A stretch of DNA of 64,000 nt from Pontibacterium sinense (GCF_015209595.1 NZ_JADEYS010000017.1:1-64000); one strand, 5' to 3'; positions 1-9,548 are shown, counted from the first letter of the stretch. Translations and numbers: made by a program. Notes: generated by a model from the sequence alone, not told the origin.

Positions 1-8
1 AGGCGCAT

Positions 9-36
9 ATTTTACTGTGCGCCGCGTCGATGTCAA
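9..36 (-). promoter_or_regulatory. Strong sigma70 promoter reading out of the left edge (rRNA-operon-like, proximal)
   Basis: On the minus strand a perfect -35 TTGACA (31-36) and a -10 TAAAAT (9-14) are separated by 16 nt and followed by a GC-rich discriminator (ATGCGCCT). Consensus hexamers, a short spacer and a GC-rich discriminator are the signature of stringently controlled rRNA promoters. The transcribed gene lies outside the window, so the rRNA target is inferred. In E. coli murI also lies directly upstream of an rRNA operon. Confidence 0.7.
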
Positions 37-195
37 CCGTTTATTTGCAAGTTTTTCAAAAGTTTTTGAAGACTTGCTGGTGACTCGACCTGCTGGAATG
101 ATCCGTTAATTTACGTTGTAAATCAAGGGGTTATTTCAGCAGTCTCGCGATCCGTTTGCTGTCCGAAGAAGCTGTTGTCTCAAGCGAGGAGGCGT

Positions 196-223
196 ATTCT
201 ATAGAGTGGAGTTTGTAAGTCAA
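196..223 (-). promoter_or_regulatory. Strong sigma70 promoter reading leftward (rRNA-operon-like, distal)
   Basis: On the minus strand -35 TTGACT (218-223) and -10 TAGAAT (196-201) are 16 nt apart, with the discriminator ACGCCTCC. An A+T-rich stretch just upstream (about 227-256) could act as an UP element. It lies about 187 bp upstream of the promoter at 9-36, so the two form a tandem P1/P2-like pair pointing off the window. No gene or tRNA was recognised in positions 1-242. Confidence 0.65.
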
Positions 224-242
224 GCGCTTATCTTCAAATTTA

Positions 243-1085
243 TTAAATCTTTTGAAAATGCTGTATATCAATCAACTCGACGGCGCCTGACTCTATTGTT
301 TCTCTGAAGAAGTTACGAGCAACACGAACAAAACGCTCGGGACCATCAGTGACCAGAAACGATACCTTCCCCTGAATAGCGCTGCTATTAGCCAACGCAT
401 GATCCCGCAGCAGCCGTTTAACAACCAGGGCAGTCGTTTCTGCTGAGTCTACTAAGTGAACGTGCTCACCCATTACCTTTGATATTGCTCTTTTAAGGAC
501 AGGGAAATGAGTACACCCCAATACCAATGTATCGATACCGGCATCCTTACCTTCACGTATCGGCTGCAGACAACGCGAGACGATTTGCTCCACCAACTCT
601 CCCTCGTGCCATCCCTCTTCTGCTAACGCAACGAACAGAGAACAAGCCAGTGCCTGAATAGTCGCGTCAGGTCGACGCTGAAGGATCGCACTTTGATAAG
701 CCTGATTATTAACGGTGCTTTCTGTGGCAATCACGCCTATCCGTCCCGTCTGGCTTACACCACAACTGGCATCCGCCCCCGGACCTACCACCCCTACAAT
801 AGGCATTTCAGGATATTGGCAAGCAAGCGGTTCAACCGCAACAGCAGACGCTGTATTACAGGCAATTACAACGAATTTGACCTTTCGCTCCCGCAACGCT
901 CTAACAGCCTGATCGGCATAACGTGTTACAGAAGCGGAGCTTTTCGTGCCGTAGGGAACACGTGCCGTGTCCCCCAGGTAGAGAAGATTTTCATTGGGCA
1001 GAGCTTCACGAAGTGCATTCAGAACCGTCAGCCCACCCACACCAGAATCAAAAACACCAATCGGCAGCTGACTGATACACGTCAT
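243..1085 (-). CDS. murI: Glutamate racemase
   Basis: This 280-residue protein interconverts L- and D-glutamate in the cytoplasm and supplies D-Glu for peptidoglycan. It carries the Asp/Glu racemase signatures: FDSGVGGL near residue 12 and the DTARVPYG loop near 39-46. Catalytic cysteines lie in ACNTAS (C76) and GCTHFP (C191), giving the two-cysteine cofactor-independent mechanism. The ATG lies only 3 nt after the der stop codon, so the two genes are very likely co-transcribed. Its usual neighbour in enterics is an rRNA operon, and the rRNA-like promoters follow it here too. Length is normal for the family. Confidence 0.96.
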   Translation of the reverse strand: MTCISQLPIGVFDSGVGGLTVLNALREALPNENLLYLGDTARVPYGTKSSASVTRYADQAVRALRERKVKFVVIACNTASAVAVEPLACQYPEMPIVGVVGPGADASCGVSQTGRIGVIATESTVNNQAYQSAILQRRPDATIQALACSLFVALAEEGWHEGELVEQIVSRCLQPIREGKDAGIDTLVLGCTHFPVLKRAISKVMGEHVHLVDSAETTALVVKRLLRDHALANSSAIQGKVSFLVTDGPERFVRVARNFFRETIESGAVELIDIQHFQKI

Positions 1086-1088
1086 AAC

Positions 1089-2522
1089 TTACTTTTTCTT
1101 ACGTGATTTTTTACGCGCTTGTTTCTTCAGATCCTGAATGTGCCGACCTTGGCGCTCTTTTTTCGCAACCTGACGCGGCGTCAATACATTGCGTTTACCC
1201 TCGAACGGGTTATCACCCGTACGAAACTCGAAACGCACCGGTGTACCTTTAATCGCCAACACCTGAGTGAACTTATTCTCAAGGTAACGTTTATAGGAAC
1301 CCGGCAAAGAATCTGTCTGATTGCCATGCACAACAATGATTGGCGGGTTCGAGCCCCCCTGATGGGCATAACGCAACTTGATACGACGCCCACTGACCAT
1401 AGGCGGCTGGTGATCGGCCACCATATCTTCCAGTAAACGCGTTAGCTTACTGGTAGACCATTTCTCCATGGCACACTGATAGGCTTCATCAATTGAGCCA
1501 TACATATCGCCGACACCACTACCATGCAGCGCGGAGATAAAGTGCATCCGTGCAAAACCGGCAAACTCCAGCTTGCGACGGATCTGCTCGCGCACCCGCT
1601 CTTTCTGCTCGTAATCCATCCCATCCCATTTGTTGAGAGAGATCACCAGCGAGCGCCCAGTATCCATCACAAAACTCAGCATGCTGAGATCCTGATCCGT
1701 CACACCTTCACGCGCATCAATCACCACTACAACGACATTTGCATCACGCACCGCTTGCAGTGTTTTAACAATGGAAAACTTTTCGACTGCTTCTTTGATA
1801 TTTTTACGACGGCGGATACCCGCCGTATCAATCAACGTATAGGCATCACCGTCTCGCTCATACGGAATATAAACGCTGTCACGTGTAGTACCCGCCTTGT
1901 CGAACACGACAACACGATCCTCACCCAACATCCGGTTTACCAGTGTAGATTTACCGACGTTCGGTCGACCAACTACGGCAATTTTAACGCTTTTATCAAT
2001 CACATCTGCAAGCGCTTTATCCACCTCGACATCAGGTACAAGCTGCAAGACGTATTCAATCAGAGCGGTTACGCCACGACCATGAGAAGCGGCAATTGGG
2101 GTTGGCGCGCCCAAGCCCAAACCATGGAAATCACCCATGGCAACATCCGGGTCGATACCGTCTGTTTTATTGACCACGAGAAAGCATTCTTTCTCTTTAC
2201 GGCGCAGATAGTCAGCCAAACGCTCATCATCTGGATTCAGACCTGCCCGACCGTCAACCAGGAACAAAACGATATCTGCTTCGTCAACGGCTTGTAGAGA
2301 CTGTCGAGCCATCTCGTAATCGATGCCTTTTTCATCACCTGTGATACCGCCTGTATCTACGACAATGTAGTCTTTTTCGCCAACACGTCCTTCACCGTAT
2401 TTACGGTCACGGGTTAATCCCGGAAGGTCAGCCACAAGCGCATCACGGCTCTTGGTCAGACGATTAAATAGTGTAGATTTACCGACATTTGGTCGGCCCA
2501 CAAGTGCAATTACGGGAAGCAT
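1089..2522 (-). CDS. der: Ribosome-assembly GTPase Der (EngA)
   Basis: This 477-residue essential GTPase acts in 50S subunit maturation. It has two tandem G domains: the first P-loop is GRPNVGKS at residues 9-16 with GLTRD and NKTD motifs. The second repeats GRPNVGKS near residue 187, followed by AGTTRDS and NKWD. A KH-like C-terminal domain ends in a very basic tail ([12 protein letters not shown]). The ATG is preceded by AGGAGAGAG. A terminator-like hairpin separates it from bamB, so der may be expressed partly on its own. murI follows 3 nt downstream. Confidence 0.97.
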   Translation of the reverse strand: MLPVIALVGRPNVGKSTLFNRLTKSRDALVADLPGLTRDRKYGEGRVGEKDYIVVDTGGITGDEKGIDYEMARQSLQAVDEADIVLFLVDGRAGLNPDDERLADYLRRKEKECFLVVNKTDGIDPDVAMGDFHGLGLGAPTPIAASHGRGVTALIEYVLQLVPDVEVDKALADVIDKSVKIAVVGRPNVGKSTLVNRMLGEDRVVVFDKAGTTRDSVYIPYERDGDAYTLIDTAGIRRRKNIKEAVEKFSIVKTLQAVRDANVVVVVIDAREGVTDQDLSMLSFVMDTGRSLVISLNKWDGMDYEQKERVREQIRRKLEFAGFARMHFISALHGSGVGDMYGSIDEAYQCAMEKWSTSKLTRLLEDMVADHQPPMVSGRRIKLRYAHQGGSNPPIIVVHGNQTDSLPGSYKRYLENKFTQVLAIKGTPVRFEFRTGDNPFEGKRNVLTPRQVAKKERQGRHIQDLKKQARKKSRKKK

Positions 2523-2547
2523 GAACTCTCTCCTGCTAATGGCAGGT

Positions 2548-2590
2548 AAAAAATAAAACGGCGACTACCCGCACAAAGCTGGTAGCCGCC
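2548..2590 (-). terminator. Terminator or attenuator hairpin between bamB and der
   Basis: On the minus strand a 10-bp stem (GGCGGCTACC pairing with GGTAGTCGCC, one G-U pair) is followed by a T-rich tract GTTTTATTTTTT. It lies between the bamB stop and the der ribosome-binding site, so it probably lowers read-through into der. Confidence 0.7.
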
Positions 2591-2610
2591 CTATTGTTAA
2601 ACGGGGTTGA

Positions 2611-3762
2611 TTACTTCAGTTTTAGAGCAACCAAACGACCACTATTACCCAGAACATAAAGAACATTTTCGAATGACAACATGTCACCCAGCACCCCATC
2701 ACTGTCTACTTTGTAACGCGCGATAAAGTGACCGTCGACCTGCGACATGAAATGCAGGTAACCTTCAGCATCGGCGACTGCAAGCGAGCTGCTCAAAGCA
2801 ACTGGGGATGTAATTGAGCGATTTTCCAATGCATTCTGCTGCCATACGCTGGCACTGCTGGATTGATCAAACGCCTGCACAAAATCATTCGCCTCACTCA
2901 CGTAAACATTGCCAAACCCTGCGGCAAGGCTACGATAGCTTGATACATTCTGTGACCACAAAATCTGTGCTTTACGCGGGTCCATCGCAATCAAACGACC
3001 TTGATAGCTGGTGACAAACAGACGACCATCGGCCAGCAGCGGGCGGCCGTCGATATCAACCATGCGCTCCAGTTCAGAACGCCCCTGAGGAATCGCAGCT
3101 TTACGTTCCCAAACCACTCGGCCTTTAGCATTATCAACGGCAACGACTTTGCCACTGGCAAATCCCGCCAGGGTTACATTCTGCGTAACAACCGGGGAAC
3201 TAGTCCCTCGTAAAGTCAAACGAGGCACCAGGTTGTCATAGGTCCAGCGGCGCTCACCCGTCACTCGGTCAAACGCCACCAAACGACCATTAATCAGCTG
3301 GGCAACAACGAGATCCGAGTTTATCTGCGGAGCAGCTACCACCTCGGTGCTAACTTTTGCTCGCCACTGTTCAGCGCCATCAACATCACTCAATGCAATG
3401 ACTTCACCTACCTCAGATGCCAGTGCAACAGTGCCATAACCGGCACCAACACCACCACTTGCCGGCAGTTCAAGTTCTGTATCCCAAAGACGCTGACCGT
3501 CTTTACGGGAGAAAGCCTGTACACGTCCATTGCTGTCATTGGCGAAAATCCGATCCCCCCAGATCGCAGGCTGGAACTGGTGGTATTTTTCACCTAAACC
3601 AGAACCAACATCGGCACTCCAAAGTACATCTACCGATTTTTCGGCTTCAAAGGACACCAGTGAATTTGGTGCGATCTCTTCTTCGGAGTCACCCCAAAAT
3701 CCACAACCTGAGATCATCACCGCCATGGCGGTAGCAGCAACGCCGCGTACAAGCATTTTCAT
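2611..3762 (-). CDS. bamB: Outer-membrane protein assembly factor BamB (lipoprotein)
   Basis: This 383-residue lipoprotein is the beta-propeller subunit of the BAM complex that inserts beta-barrel proteins into the outer membrane. The N-terminus is a lipoprotein signal with lipobox ISGC (C20), followed by an acidic segment. The rest is made of PQQ-like propeller blades with repeated patterns such as LVAFDRVTGERRW and RLIAMDPRKAQILW. The ATG directly follows the yfgM stop codon (TAAATG), with AAGGA seven bases upstream. The YfgM-BamB pairing is conserved in gammaproteobacteria. Confidence 0.95.
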   Translation of the reverse strand: MKMLVRGVAATAMAVMISGCGFWGDSEEEIAPNSLVSFEAEKSVDVLWSADVGSGLGEKYHQFQPAIWGDRIFANDSNGRVQAFSRKDGQRLWDTELELPASGGVGAGYGTVALASEVGEVIALSDVDGAEQWRAKVSTEVVAAPQINSDLVVAQLINGRLVAFDRVTGERRWTYDNLVPRLTLRGTSSPVVTQNVTLAGFASGKVVAVDNAKGRVVWERKAAIPQGRSELERMVDIDGRPLLADGRLFVTSYQGRLIAMDPRKAQILWSQNVSSYRSLAAGFGNVYVSEANDFVQAFDQSSSASVWQQNALENRSITSPVALSSSLAVADAEGYLHFMSQVDGHFIARYKVDSDGVLGDMLSFENVLYVLGNSGRLVALKLK

Positions 3763-4422
3763 TTACTGTTCCTTTACGGCAAGGTCATCCAGTTTGATCG
3801 TCAACAAAGGGCGTGAACCACCTTGCCCTGTCGCACTTTGTGCTTTCTGATAAGCGGAACGAGCGGCCTCTTTATCCCCTTTCGCCAACAGCAGGTCACC
3901 CTTCAGCTCTTCAACACTTGCCAGGAACGCACCGGCTTTAAGACCTGCTAGCAAAGAAAGCGCTTCATCAGCACTTCCCTTTTCCGCCAACAGGCGGGCT
4001 TTACGTATAGAGGCAACCACTTGCATTTCAGGTGTCGGCTTATGGGTCAACACCCAGTCTAACTCAGCCAACGCCTGATCATACTCTTTTGCATCAACCG
4101 CAATGCGCGCCTGAACAAGTGCAGCAAACTTAGCGTACGCTGTGCTCTCGTAGTCACCTTTCAGCTGCGATGCCAGATGTTTAGCCGTCGCTAATTGCGC
4201 ATCATCGCTTTGAGGCCCAATGCCTGAGACCACTGCTTCGACCATATTCTGATACAGAATCGAGGCATTCTCCGCTTCAACCGCCTGACGATCCTGCCAA
4301 CCTTTCCAACCAACAACCGCAGCAACAGCGAGGCCTACACCCAGAATCAGCGATTTGCCGTTTTCTTTCCACCACTGTGACAGTGCCTGGACCTGTTCTT
4401 CATCAGTACGTATCTCTGACAC
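3763..4422 (-). CDS. yfgM: YfgM-family inner-membrane TPR protein (SecYEG/PpiD-associated)
   Basis: This 219-residue protein has a short cytoplasmic N-terminus, one membrane segment (about 24-40, SLILGVGLAVAAVVGW) and a TPR-rich periplasmic domain. In E. coli YfgM works with PpiD at the SecYEG translocon as an ancillary chaperone. The start codon is GTG, supported by AGGAG six bases upstream. It sits between hisS and bamB as in enterics and pseudomonads, and is joined to bamB without a gap. Confidence 0.9.
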   Translation of the reverse strand: MSEIRTDEEQVQALSQWWKENGKSLILGVGLAVAAVVGWKGWQDRQAVEAENASILYQNMVEAVVSGIGPQSDDAQLATAKHLASQLKGDYESTAYAKFAALVQARIAVDAKEYDQALAELDWVLTHKPTPEMQVVASIRKARLLAEKGSADEALSLLAGLKAGAFLASVEELKGDLLLAKGDKEAARSAYQKAQSATGQGGSRPLLTIKLDDLAVKEQ

Positions 4423-4448
4423 GCTATACTCCTGTTATTCGTGATCAG

Positions 4449-5714
4449 TCATGCATTCCAAACGGCTTTAATGACCGTATCGAGGTCAGCCTGTGCGATA
4501 TCAAAACGGGGCTCTTCACCCTGCCACAGGGTTGCGACCAACCCTTCATCCGCCTGTTTAACCAAAGCGATCAAAGGTGCTCCGGTTTGACGGGCTTTTG
4601 CCCCAATATTCTTTAACCCGGCACAGTGTACACGTACCCGCAGCCCCGGCACAGCATCTCTCAAGTGCTCAGCCAGTGAGATTACCTGATTCTGCAGACC
4701 TTTATGTTCAGCGGCGAGATATAGATCAAATGGCTGACGCACACCCTCTGGGATCACATCTAGCGTTTCCAGCAACAGAATAAGACGCTCTACACCCATG
4801 GCAAAGCCAACCGCCGGTGTAGGACGACCACCTAATTGCTTAACCAGACCATCATAACGACCACCTGCACAAACCGTTCCCTGAGCCCCCAGTTTATCGG
4901 TTACCCATTCAAAAACTGTCTTGCAGTAATAATCCAGGCCACGTACCAAACGAGGGTTAATTTCATACTTCACCCCTGCTGCGTCTAACATTTCACGCAA
5001 ATCAGAAAAATGGGCCCGGGAATCGTCGTCCAGATAATCACTCAACACGGGAGCATCATCGAGCAATGCCTGAGTGCTTGAGTCTTTGCTGTCTAGAATA
5101 CGCAGTGGGTTCGATTCCAGGCGACGTAAACTATCCTCATCCAGCTGATCCTTACGCGCTTCCAGATACTCCACCAACGCAGCACGGTATTCTGCACGCG
5201 CCTCATTGGAACCCAGAGAGTTCAGCTGCAGCGTTACGGCATCGAGAAGGCCCAGCTTTTTCCATAGCCGGGCACTTAACATGATCACCTCAGCGTCGAT
5301 ATCCGCAGACGCCATACCAAAGGTTTCAACACCGATCTGATGGAACTGACGGTAACGCCCTTTCTGAGGTTTCTCATAGCGAAACATCGGACCCGTGTAC
5401 CACAAACGCTGTGTCTGGTTGAACAATAAACCATGCTCTTCGCCCAAACGTACGCAGCTCGCAGTACCTTCCGGACGCAGGGTCAGGCTTTCGCCGTTGC
5501 GATCCTCAAAGGTGTACATCTCTTTCTCAACGATGTCGGTCACTTCACCGATCGAGCGTTTAAAAAGCTCAGTCTGCTCAACGATTGGCATACGAACTTC
5601 GTTGTATCCATATTCACTGAGTACCGCTTTAACGGTATTTTCCAGATACTGCCAAACAGGTGTCTGCTCTGGCAATATATCGTTCATTCCACGAATGGCT
5701 TTTACTTTGGCCAA
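4449..5714 (-). CDS. hisS: Histidyl-tRNA synthetase
   Basis: This 421-residue class II aminoacyl-tRNA synthetase charges tRNA-His. The N-terminal [10 protein letters not shown], motif 2 ([17 protein letters not shown]), the histidine-binding loop [13 protein letters not shown] and motif 3 (GFAMGVERL) are visible, followed by the anticodon-binding domain. The start appears to be TTG with AGGA eight bases upstream. The first internal Met (MNDILP) would remove a conserved N-terminal segment. In relatives ispG lies between rodZ and hisS; here only 30 bp separate rodZ and hisS. Confidence 0.96.
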   Translation of the reverse strand: MAKVKAIRGMNDILPEQTPVWQYLENTVKAVLSEYGYNEVRMPIVEQTELFKRSIGEVTDIVEKEMYTFEDRNGESLTLRPEGTASCVRLGEEHGLLFNQTQRLWYTGPMFRYEKPQKGRYRQFHQIGVETFGMASADIDAEVIMLSARLWKKLGLLDAVTLQLNSLGSNEARAEYRAALVEYLEARKDQLDEDSLRRLESNPLRILDSKDSSTQALLDDAPVLSDYLDDDSRAHFSDLREMLDAAGVKYEINPRLVRGLDYYCKTVFEWVTDKLGAQGTVCAGGRYDGLVKQLGGRPTPAVGFAMGVERLILLLETLDVIPEGVRQPFDLYLAAEHKGLQNQVISLAEHLRDAVPGLRVRVHCAGLKNIGAKARQTGAPLIALVKQADEGLVATLWQGEEPRFDIAQADLDTVIKAVWNA

Positions 5715-5744
5715 CTCTAAAATCCTAAAACTATTTACAAATAT

Positions 5745-6827
5745 TTATTCAACAACAGGCAACGTCATGCGCAAGATGTTGCCGCGCCCACGCTGTGTCA
5801 GCTCTACGGCCTGGTTATTAAAGGTCAGACTATCCACCGAAGACAACGCTCCAAGTGTCACTTTCATCGGCGCGGCCCCCCGAACATCTACCCCACGGGC
5901 AGCACCGCGCACACTCGCAACCAGTAACTTCCCTGAACTATCACGCACCTCAACCCAGCAGTCGGCATCAAAGCTGATCTTTAGATGCCCTTCACCTTCA
6001 ACAACCGAAGCAGGTTTATCAACAACCGGGACTTCCTGCACATCCGCCGTGGCAACAACATCCTCAGCAACTGCCTCCGTATTGGATACAGCCTCCACTG
6101 AACTGTCGCCCCCATTTACAACCTGCGCGGGCTCATCCCCACCAAGACTTGAGCTGACAATAGGGGCTACAGCTACATCCATCTCGCTAGATACCGACGG
6201 CTCGACAGCAACCGTCTCAGGTATGGCTGAAACATGATTGAGTTCAGAATCGCTAGCGAGTTCAGAAACCTCTACAGGCTGGCTGACAATCTCTTTTTCC
6301 TGTTCAGTGGAAATAGTAGCCACTACCTCAACGGGCGACGCTGCAGAATCAGGCTCAGACTCAATATTAAATGTTGTAACAGCAGGTACATCTGCGGTTA
6401 CAGGCCGCTGATTCACCCACCAATTCACAGCACCTGCGGCCCCTAGCAGCACAACAATAGACAAAACCCACTTTGCACCTCCGCCTTTACGTTGCGGCTC
6501 TTCCAAACCGCCACCTATACTCTTGAGAGGCTTAACACCTGCCTTCGGGGTGCTACCTGTGAAACGCTCATAATCAGCAACCGCCTGCTGCTCATCGAGC
6601 CCCAGATGTCGCGCATACGCCCTAAGATAACCCAGAGCAAATACTCGATTTGGCAAATCACTGAGGCGTCCTTCTTCGATTGCGACCAAATGACTGGAGG
6701 AAAAGTTCAGTGTAGACGCCACTTCCTCTACATCTTGCCCTTTCGCCTCACGCGCAGCAGCAAATTCCGCTCCTGGGAAAATTTCTTCTACCGTTTCTTC
6801 CTTATCTAGCTGTGTCTGGCTACTCAC
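5745..6827 (-). CDS. rodZ: Cytoskeletal/cell-shape protein RodZ
   Basis: This 360-residue bitopic membrane protein links MreB to the elongasome. It has an N-terminal Xre-like helix-turn-helix (about 20-90), one transmembrane segment (119-138), a low-complexity Val/Ser/Glu-rich periplasmic linker (about 150-270) and a C-terminal DUF4115 beta domain (DCWVEVRDSSGKLL). The start is GTG, overlapping the pilW stop as GTGA, so the two are translationally coupled. The long acidic linker is typical of the family and poorly conserved. Confidence 0.92.
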   Translation of the reverse strand: MSSQTQLDKEETVEEIFPGAEFAAAREAKGQDVEEVASTLNFSSSHLVAIEEGRLSDLPNRVFALGYLRAYARHLGLDEQQAVADYERFTGSTPKAGVKPLKSIGGGLEEPQRKGGGAKWVLSIVVLLGAAGAVNWWVNQRPVTADVPAVTTFNIESEPDSAASPVEVVATISTEQEKEIVSQPVEVSELASDSELNHVSAIPETVAVEPSVSSEMDVAVAPIVSSSLGGDEPAQVVNGGDSSVEAVSNTEAVAEDVVATADVQEVPVVDKPASVVEGEGHLKISFDADCWVEVRDSSGKLLVASVRGAARGVDVRGAAPMKVTLGALSSVDSLTFNNQAVELTQRGRGNILRMTLPVVE

Positions 6828-7591
6828 CGTGCTGACTCCTCATACAGCTTGTACTCTGCAGAATCCGGAAAAAGATTCTTCAATAGCAATGCATAGATTG
6901 CGGCTTGCGACGCTTGCCCACGCTCGCGGGCTATTTGGATTCCTACCCAAAGGCTCTTAGCATAATGCGCGACACGACGACGTTCTACCAATCCATTGAA
7001 GCGTTCGAAGTACGACTCGGCCTCATTTAACCGCCCTTGATCAAGCTCAATGCTCGCTAACTCAATCATAGAAATTACACGTGAAGGGCTAATTTGCAGC
7101 GCACGCTCGAAGGCATGTTTGGCGGCAGCAGAATTATTGAGATTGTTGTAGCAACGTGCGAGGTTTTCAAAAGCTTGTGCGCGCCGATTATAAAACGGAT
7201 CCTGAGTCGCCTGCGCCAATTCCTCACAAGCCTCTTCGTATCGTCCCGCAGCGTATAAAAATGCACCAAAATTATTGCGAATCATTGCTGATTGCGGCGC
7301 TTGATCGGTCGCCTTACGGAAATATTCTTCTGCTAATGCGGCTTCGCCTTCCAACTGGAAGACCAACGCCAAACCGTTAAAAGCCTCAGCATCGGATGGA
7401 ATTAACGCAAGAGACTTTTGGAAGGATTTTTTTGCCCCTTGCAGATCGCCTGCCTGCAAGTACTCGATACCGAGACGGTTATAGGCTGCATTCGCGGCAT
7501 CGGCTCCATCTCCACCACGACGCACATTATCGCTACTGCACCCACTCAGCAGTATCAGCGTCAGAATCAGTGTTAGACGTAAACCGTTCAC
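6824..7591 (-). CDS. pilW: Type IV pilus biogenesis/stability lipoprotein PilW (PilF)
   Basis: This 255-residue outer-membrane lipoprotein acts as pilotin for the PilQ secretin. A lipoprotein signal ends in LLSGC (C18), and six or so TPR motifs follow (for example RLGIEYLQAGDLQGAKKSF). The start codon is GTG with AGGAG seven bases upstream. It lies between rlmN and rodZ as in pseudomonads and overlaps rodZ by 4 nt. No other pilus genes are in the window. Confidence 0.88.
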   Translation of the reverse strand: MNGLRLTLILTLILLSGCSSDNVRRGGDGADAANAAYNRLGIEYLQAGDLQGAKKSFQKSLALIPSDAEAFNGLALVFQLEGEAALAEEYFRKATDQAPQSAMIRNNFGAFLYAAGRYEEACEELAQATQDPFYNRRAQAFENLARCYNNLNNSAAAKHAFERALQISPSRVISMIELASIELDQGRLNEAESYFERFNGLVERRRVAHYAKSLWVGIQIARERGQASQAAIYALLLKNLFPDSAEYKLYEESAR

Positions 7592-7604
7592 CCAAAGGCT
7601 CCTA

Positions 7605-8738
7605 TTAAGGCTTGCTTATCTCCTGCGGAGAAACCTCTTGTATCACAGGAATATATTTTTGACTACGGCGGGTACGGTCAGCAACCTGCCCTACCAACTG
7701 CCCGCACGCGGCATCAACATCATCGCCCCGTGTCTTACGCACCGTTGTCAGTACACCACCGTTCAACATAACCTGTTTGAACGCCAGAATGGCACTATCA
7801 CTTGGACGCTCATATCCTGAATTAGGAAACGGGTTAAATGGAATCAAGTTTAATTTGGAAGGCAGTCGGCGCAACACCTTCACCAACTGGCGTGCGTGTT
7901 CCGGCTGATCGTTTACACCCGCGATCAGCGTATATTCAACCGTCGCGACACGTTTATCGTTCAAACCACTTAAGTAACGATTACATGCATCAATAAGTTC
8001 GTTAATTGGATAACGCTTATTAATTGGCACCAGCTGATCGCGCAATTCGTCATTTGGCGCGTGCAAAGACACCGCCAGAGAAACATCTGTCACTTCACCG
8101 AGCTTGTCGATCGCAGGCACAACACCCGCCGTGGACAAGGTCACGCGACGTTTAGATAAGCAATATGCGTTGTCTTCCATCATCAGATGGATTGCATCAA
8201 CGACATTGTCAAAATTCATCAACGGTTCGCCCATACCCATCAATACCACATTAGTGACACGACGATCTCCGGAAGGATCAAACGGACCAAAAGAGCGGAT
8301 GGCAATACGAACCTGACCAATAATTTCAGCAGCAGACAGGTTTCGGTTAAAGCCCTGTTTACCGGTAGAGCAGAAACTGCAATCCAAAGCACAGCCTATC
8401 TGAGAAGACACACACAGTGTCGCCCGGCCATTTTCAGGAATTAGCACAGCTTCAACGCAGGAGCCGCCATCAGTACGGATAACCCACTTACGAGTACCGT
8501 CTTTGGAGACATTTTCGAGCACCACTTCCGGATCTCGAATCTCTGCGATCTTACTAAGTTTTTCACGCAAGGCTTTGGAGATATTGGTCATCTCATCAAA
8601 GCTGGTTGCGCCAAGCTGATGAATCCATTTCAGCACTTGGGTGGCACGAAAACGTTTTTCGCCAATCTCATCAAAGAATGCTTCCAGCTTGGCCGGAGAC
8701 ATACCCAGCAGATTTACCTTAGTGGTGGATTCAGTCAT
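7605..8738 (-). CDS. rlmN: Dual-specificity 23S rRNA/tRNA adenine-C2 methyltransferase RlmN
   Basis: This radical-SAM enzyme methylates A2503 of 23S rRNA and A37 of some tRNAs. The [11 protein letters not shown] cluster motif gives the three iron-sulfur cysteines (C116, C120, C123 in this numbering), and a C-terminal Cys lies in DAACGQL. The start is placed at the ATG of [11 protein letters not shown] (377 aa). The reading frame is open further upstream to the ndk stop, but that stretch contains a hairpin and lacks family similarity. It ends 13 nt before pilW. Confidence 0.95.
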   Translation of the reverse strand: MTESTTKVNLLGMSPAKLEAFFDEIGEKRFRATQVLKWIHQLGATSFDEMTNISKALREKLSKIAEIRDPEVVLENVSKDGTRKWVIRTDGGSCVEAVLIPENGRATLCVSSQIGCALDCSFCSTGKQGFNRNLSAAEIIGQVRIAIRSFGPFDPSGDRRVTNVVLMGMGEPLMNFDNVVDAIHLMMEDNAYCLSKRRVTLSTAGVVPAIDKLGEVTDVSLAVSLHAPNDELRDQLVPINKRYPINELIDACNRYLSGLNDKRVATVEYTLIAGVNDQPEHARQLVKVLRRLPSKLNLIPFNPFPNSGYERPSDSAILAFKQVMLNGGVLTTVRKTRGDDVDAACGQLVGQVADRTRRSQKYIPVIQEVSPQEISKP

Positions 8739-8768
8739 AGAACTCAACTCAGTTATGTGTAAAGCAAT

Positions 8769-8792
8769 GACCGCCCCGCGAAGGGAGCGGTC
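8769..8792 (-). terminator. Hairpin between ndk and rlmN
   Basis: GACCGC pairs with GCGGTC around a short inner stem and a TTCG-containing loop, just after the ndk stop. The following tract (ATTGCTTTA) is only weakly T-rich, so it may be a partial terminator or an mRNA-processing structure. Its position argues against an rlmN start upstream of it. Confidence 0.5.
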
Positions 8793-8801
8793 TGTCAGCA
8801 A

Positions 8802-9209
8802 TTACTTGCCGAAGAAGTATGCGATTTCGCGCTCTGCAGAAGTAGCAGAGTCGGAACCGTGTACTGCGTTCGCGTCGATAGACTCAGCGAAGTCACGACG
8901 GATAGTGCCTTCAGCCGCTTCCTGAGGGTTAGTTGCACCCATCAGATCACGGTTCTGAGCAATAGCGTTTTCACCTTCCAGAACCTGTACAACAACAGGA
9001 CCAGAAGTCATGAACGCAACCAGATCAGCGAAGAAAGGACGTTCTTTGTGCTCAGCGTAGAAGCCTTCAGCGTCTGCCTGAGACAGCTGCTTCATCTGCA
9101 TATCTACAACTTTCAGATCCGCCGCTTCAAAGCGAGCTACGATCTGACCAATTACGTTTTTTGCAACTGCGTCCGGCTTGATGATGGACAGTGTACGTTC
9201 GATTGCCAT
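8802..9209 (-). CDS. ndk: Nucleoside-diphosphate kinase
   Basis: This 135-residue enzyme transfers the gamma phosphate of ATP to nucleoside diphosphates. It begins with the canonical [14 protein letters not shown] and carries the phosphohistidine in NAVHGSDS (H117). It ends at IAYFFGK, several residues shorter than the E. coli enzyme but complete for the fold. The ATG of MAIERT is chosen over the open frame upstream, which would cover the promoter. It is separated from iscX by a terminator and has its own -10 element. Confidence 0.96.
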   Translation of the reverse strand: MAIERTLSIIKPDAVAKNVIGQIVARFEAADLKVVDMQMKQLSQADAEGFYAEHKERPFFADLVAFMTSGPVVVQVLEGENAIAQNRDLMGATNPQEAAEGTIRRDFAESIDANAVHGSDSATSAEREIAYFFGK

Positions 9210-9260
9210 TATTTCTAAATCCCCGAAAGTATTAAGGACATACCAAAAATTAAACGCGCA

Positions 9261-9266
9261 ATTATA
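9261..9266 (-). promoter_or_regulatory. Putative ndk promoter (-10)
   Basis: A perfect TATAAT on the minus strand lies 51 bp upstream of the ndk ATG and downstream of the isc terminator. The best -35 candidate 17 nt further upstream (TGTTCA) is poor, so the call rests on the -10 and the position. Confidence 0.5.
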
Positions 9267-9303
9267 CGCGAGGTTCATTGCAGTGAACAGCGCCACGCAA
9301 TGT

Positions 9304-9333
9304 AAAAAAGGCCCGGAACATTCCGGGCCTTTT
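9304..9333 (-). terminator. Rho-independent terminator of the isc operon
   Basis: An 11-12 bp G+C-rich stem (AAGGCCCGGAA pairing with TTCCGGGCCTT) with a two-base loop is followed by a T-run on the minus strand, immediately after the iscX stop. It separates the isc operon from ndk. Confidence 0.9.
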
Positions 9334-9335
9334 CA

Positions 9336-9536
9336 TTAATCCTGCTCTTCGATCCAGGCTGCCTGTATGGCTTCCAGAATCTTTTCTCCGCAGCGATTGG
9401 GGTCGTCATCAAATTCATCCAAACCCATCACTTTTTCATAAAGATCCGGAAAGCTGATAGTCAGCGGATCCTGATCGGGATATTGCTCGCATAGCTCTAT
9501 CGCAATATCGATCACATCTACCCATTTAAGACTCAT
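9336..9536 (-). CDS. iscX: Fe-S cluster assembly adaptor IscX
   Basis: This 66-residue acidic protein binds IscS and modulates sulfur transfer and frataxin activity. The conserved LKW, YPDQDP, DEFDDDP and EKILEAI motifs match the family, and the length equals that of E. coli IscX. The ATG of MSLKWVD is preferred because GGGAG lies five bases upstream; a GTG two codons earlier is an alternative. It is the last gene of the isc operon and is followed by a strong terminator. Confidence 0.93.
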   Translation of the reverse strand: MSLKWVDVIDIAIELCEQYPDQDPLTISFPDLYEKVMGLDEFDDDPNRCGEKILEAIQAAWIEEQD

Positions 9537-9548
9537 AGCCACTCCCGC

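Noticed and set aside
1-242. tRNA or 5S rRNA gene at the left edge
   Set aside because: No cloverleaf or conserved T-loop could be found. The region reads as tandem promoters instead.
1524-2297. 257-codon open frame on the plus strand
   Set aside because: It is antisense to der and shows no recognisable domain or ribosome-binding site.
8739-8801. N-terminal extension of RlmN up to the ndk stop
   Set aside because: The stretch carries a hairpin and has no family similarity. The ATG at 8738 gives the usual N-terminus.
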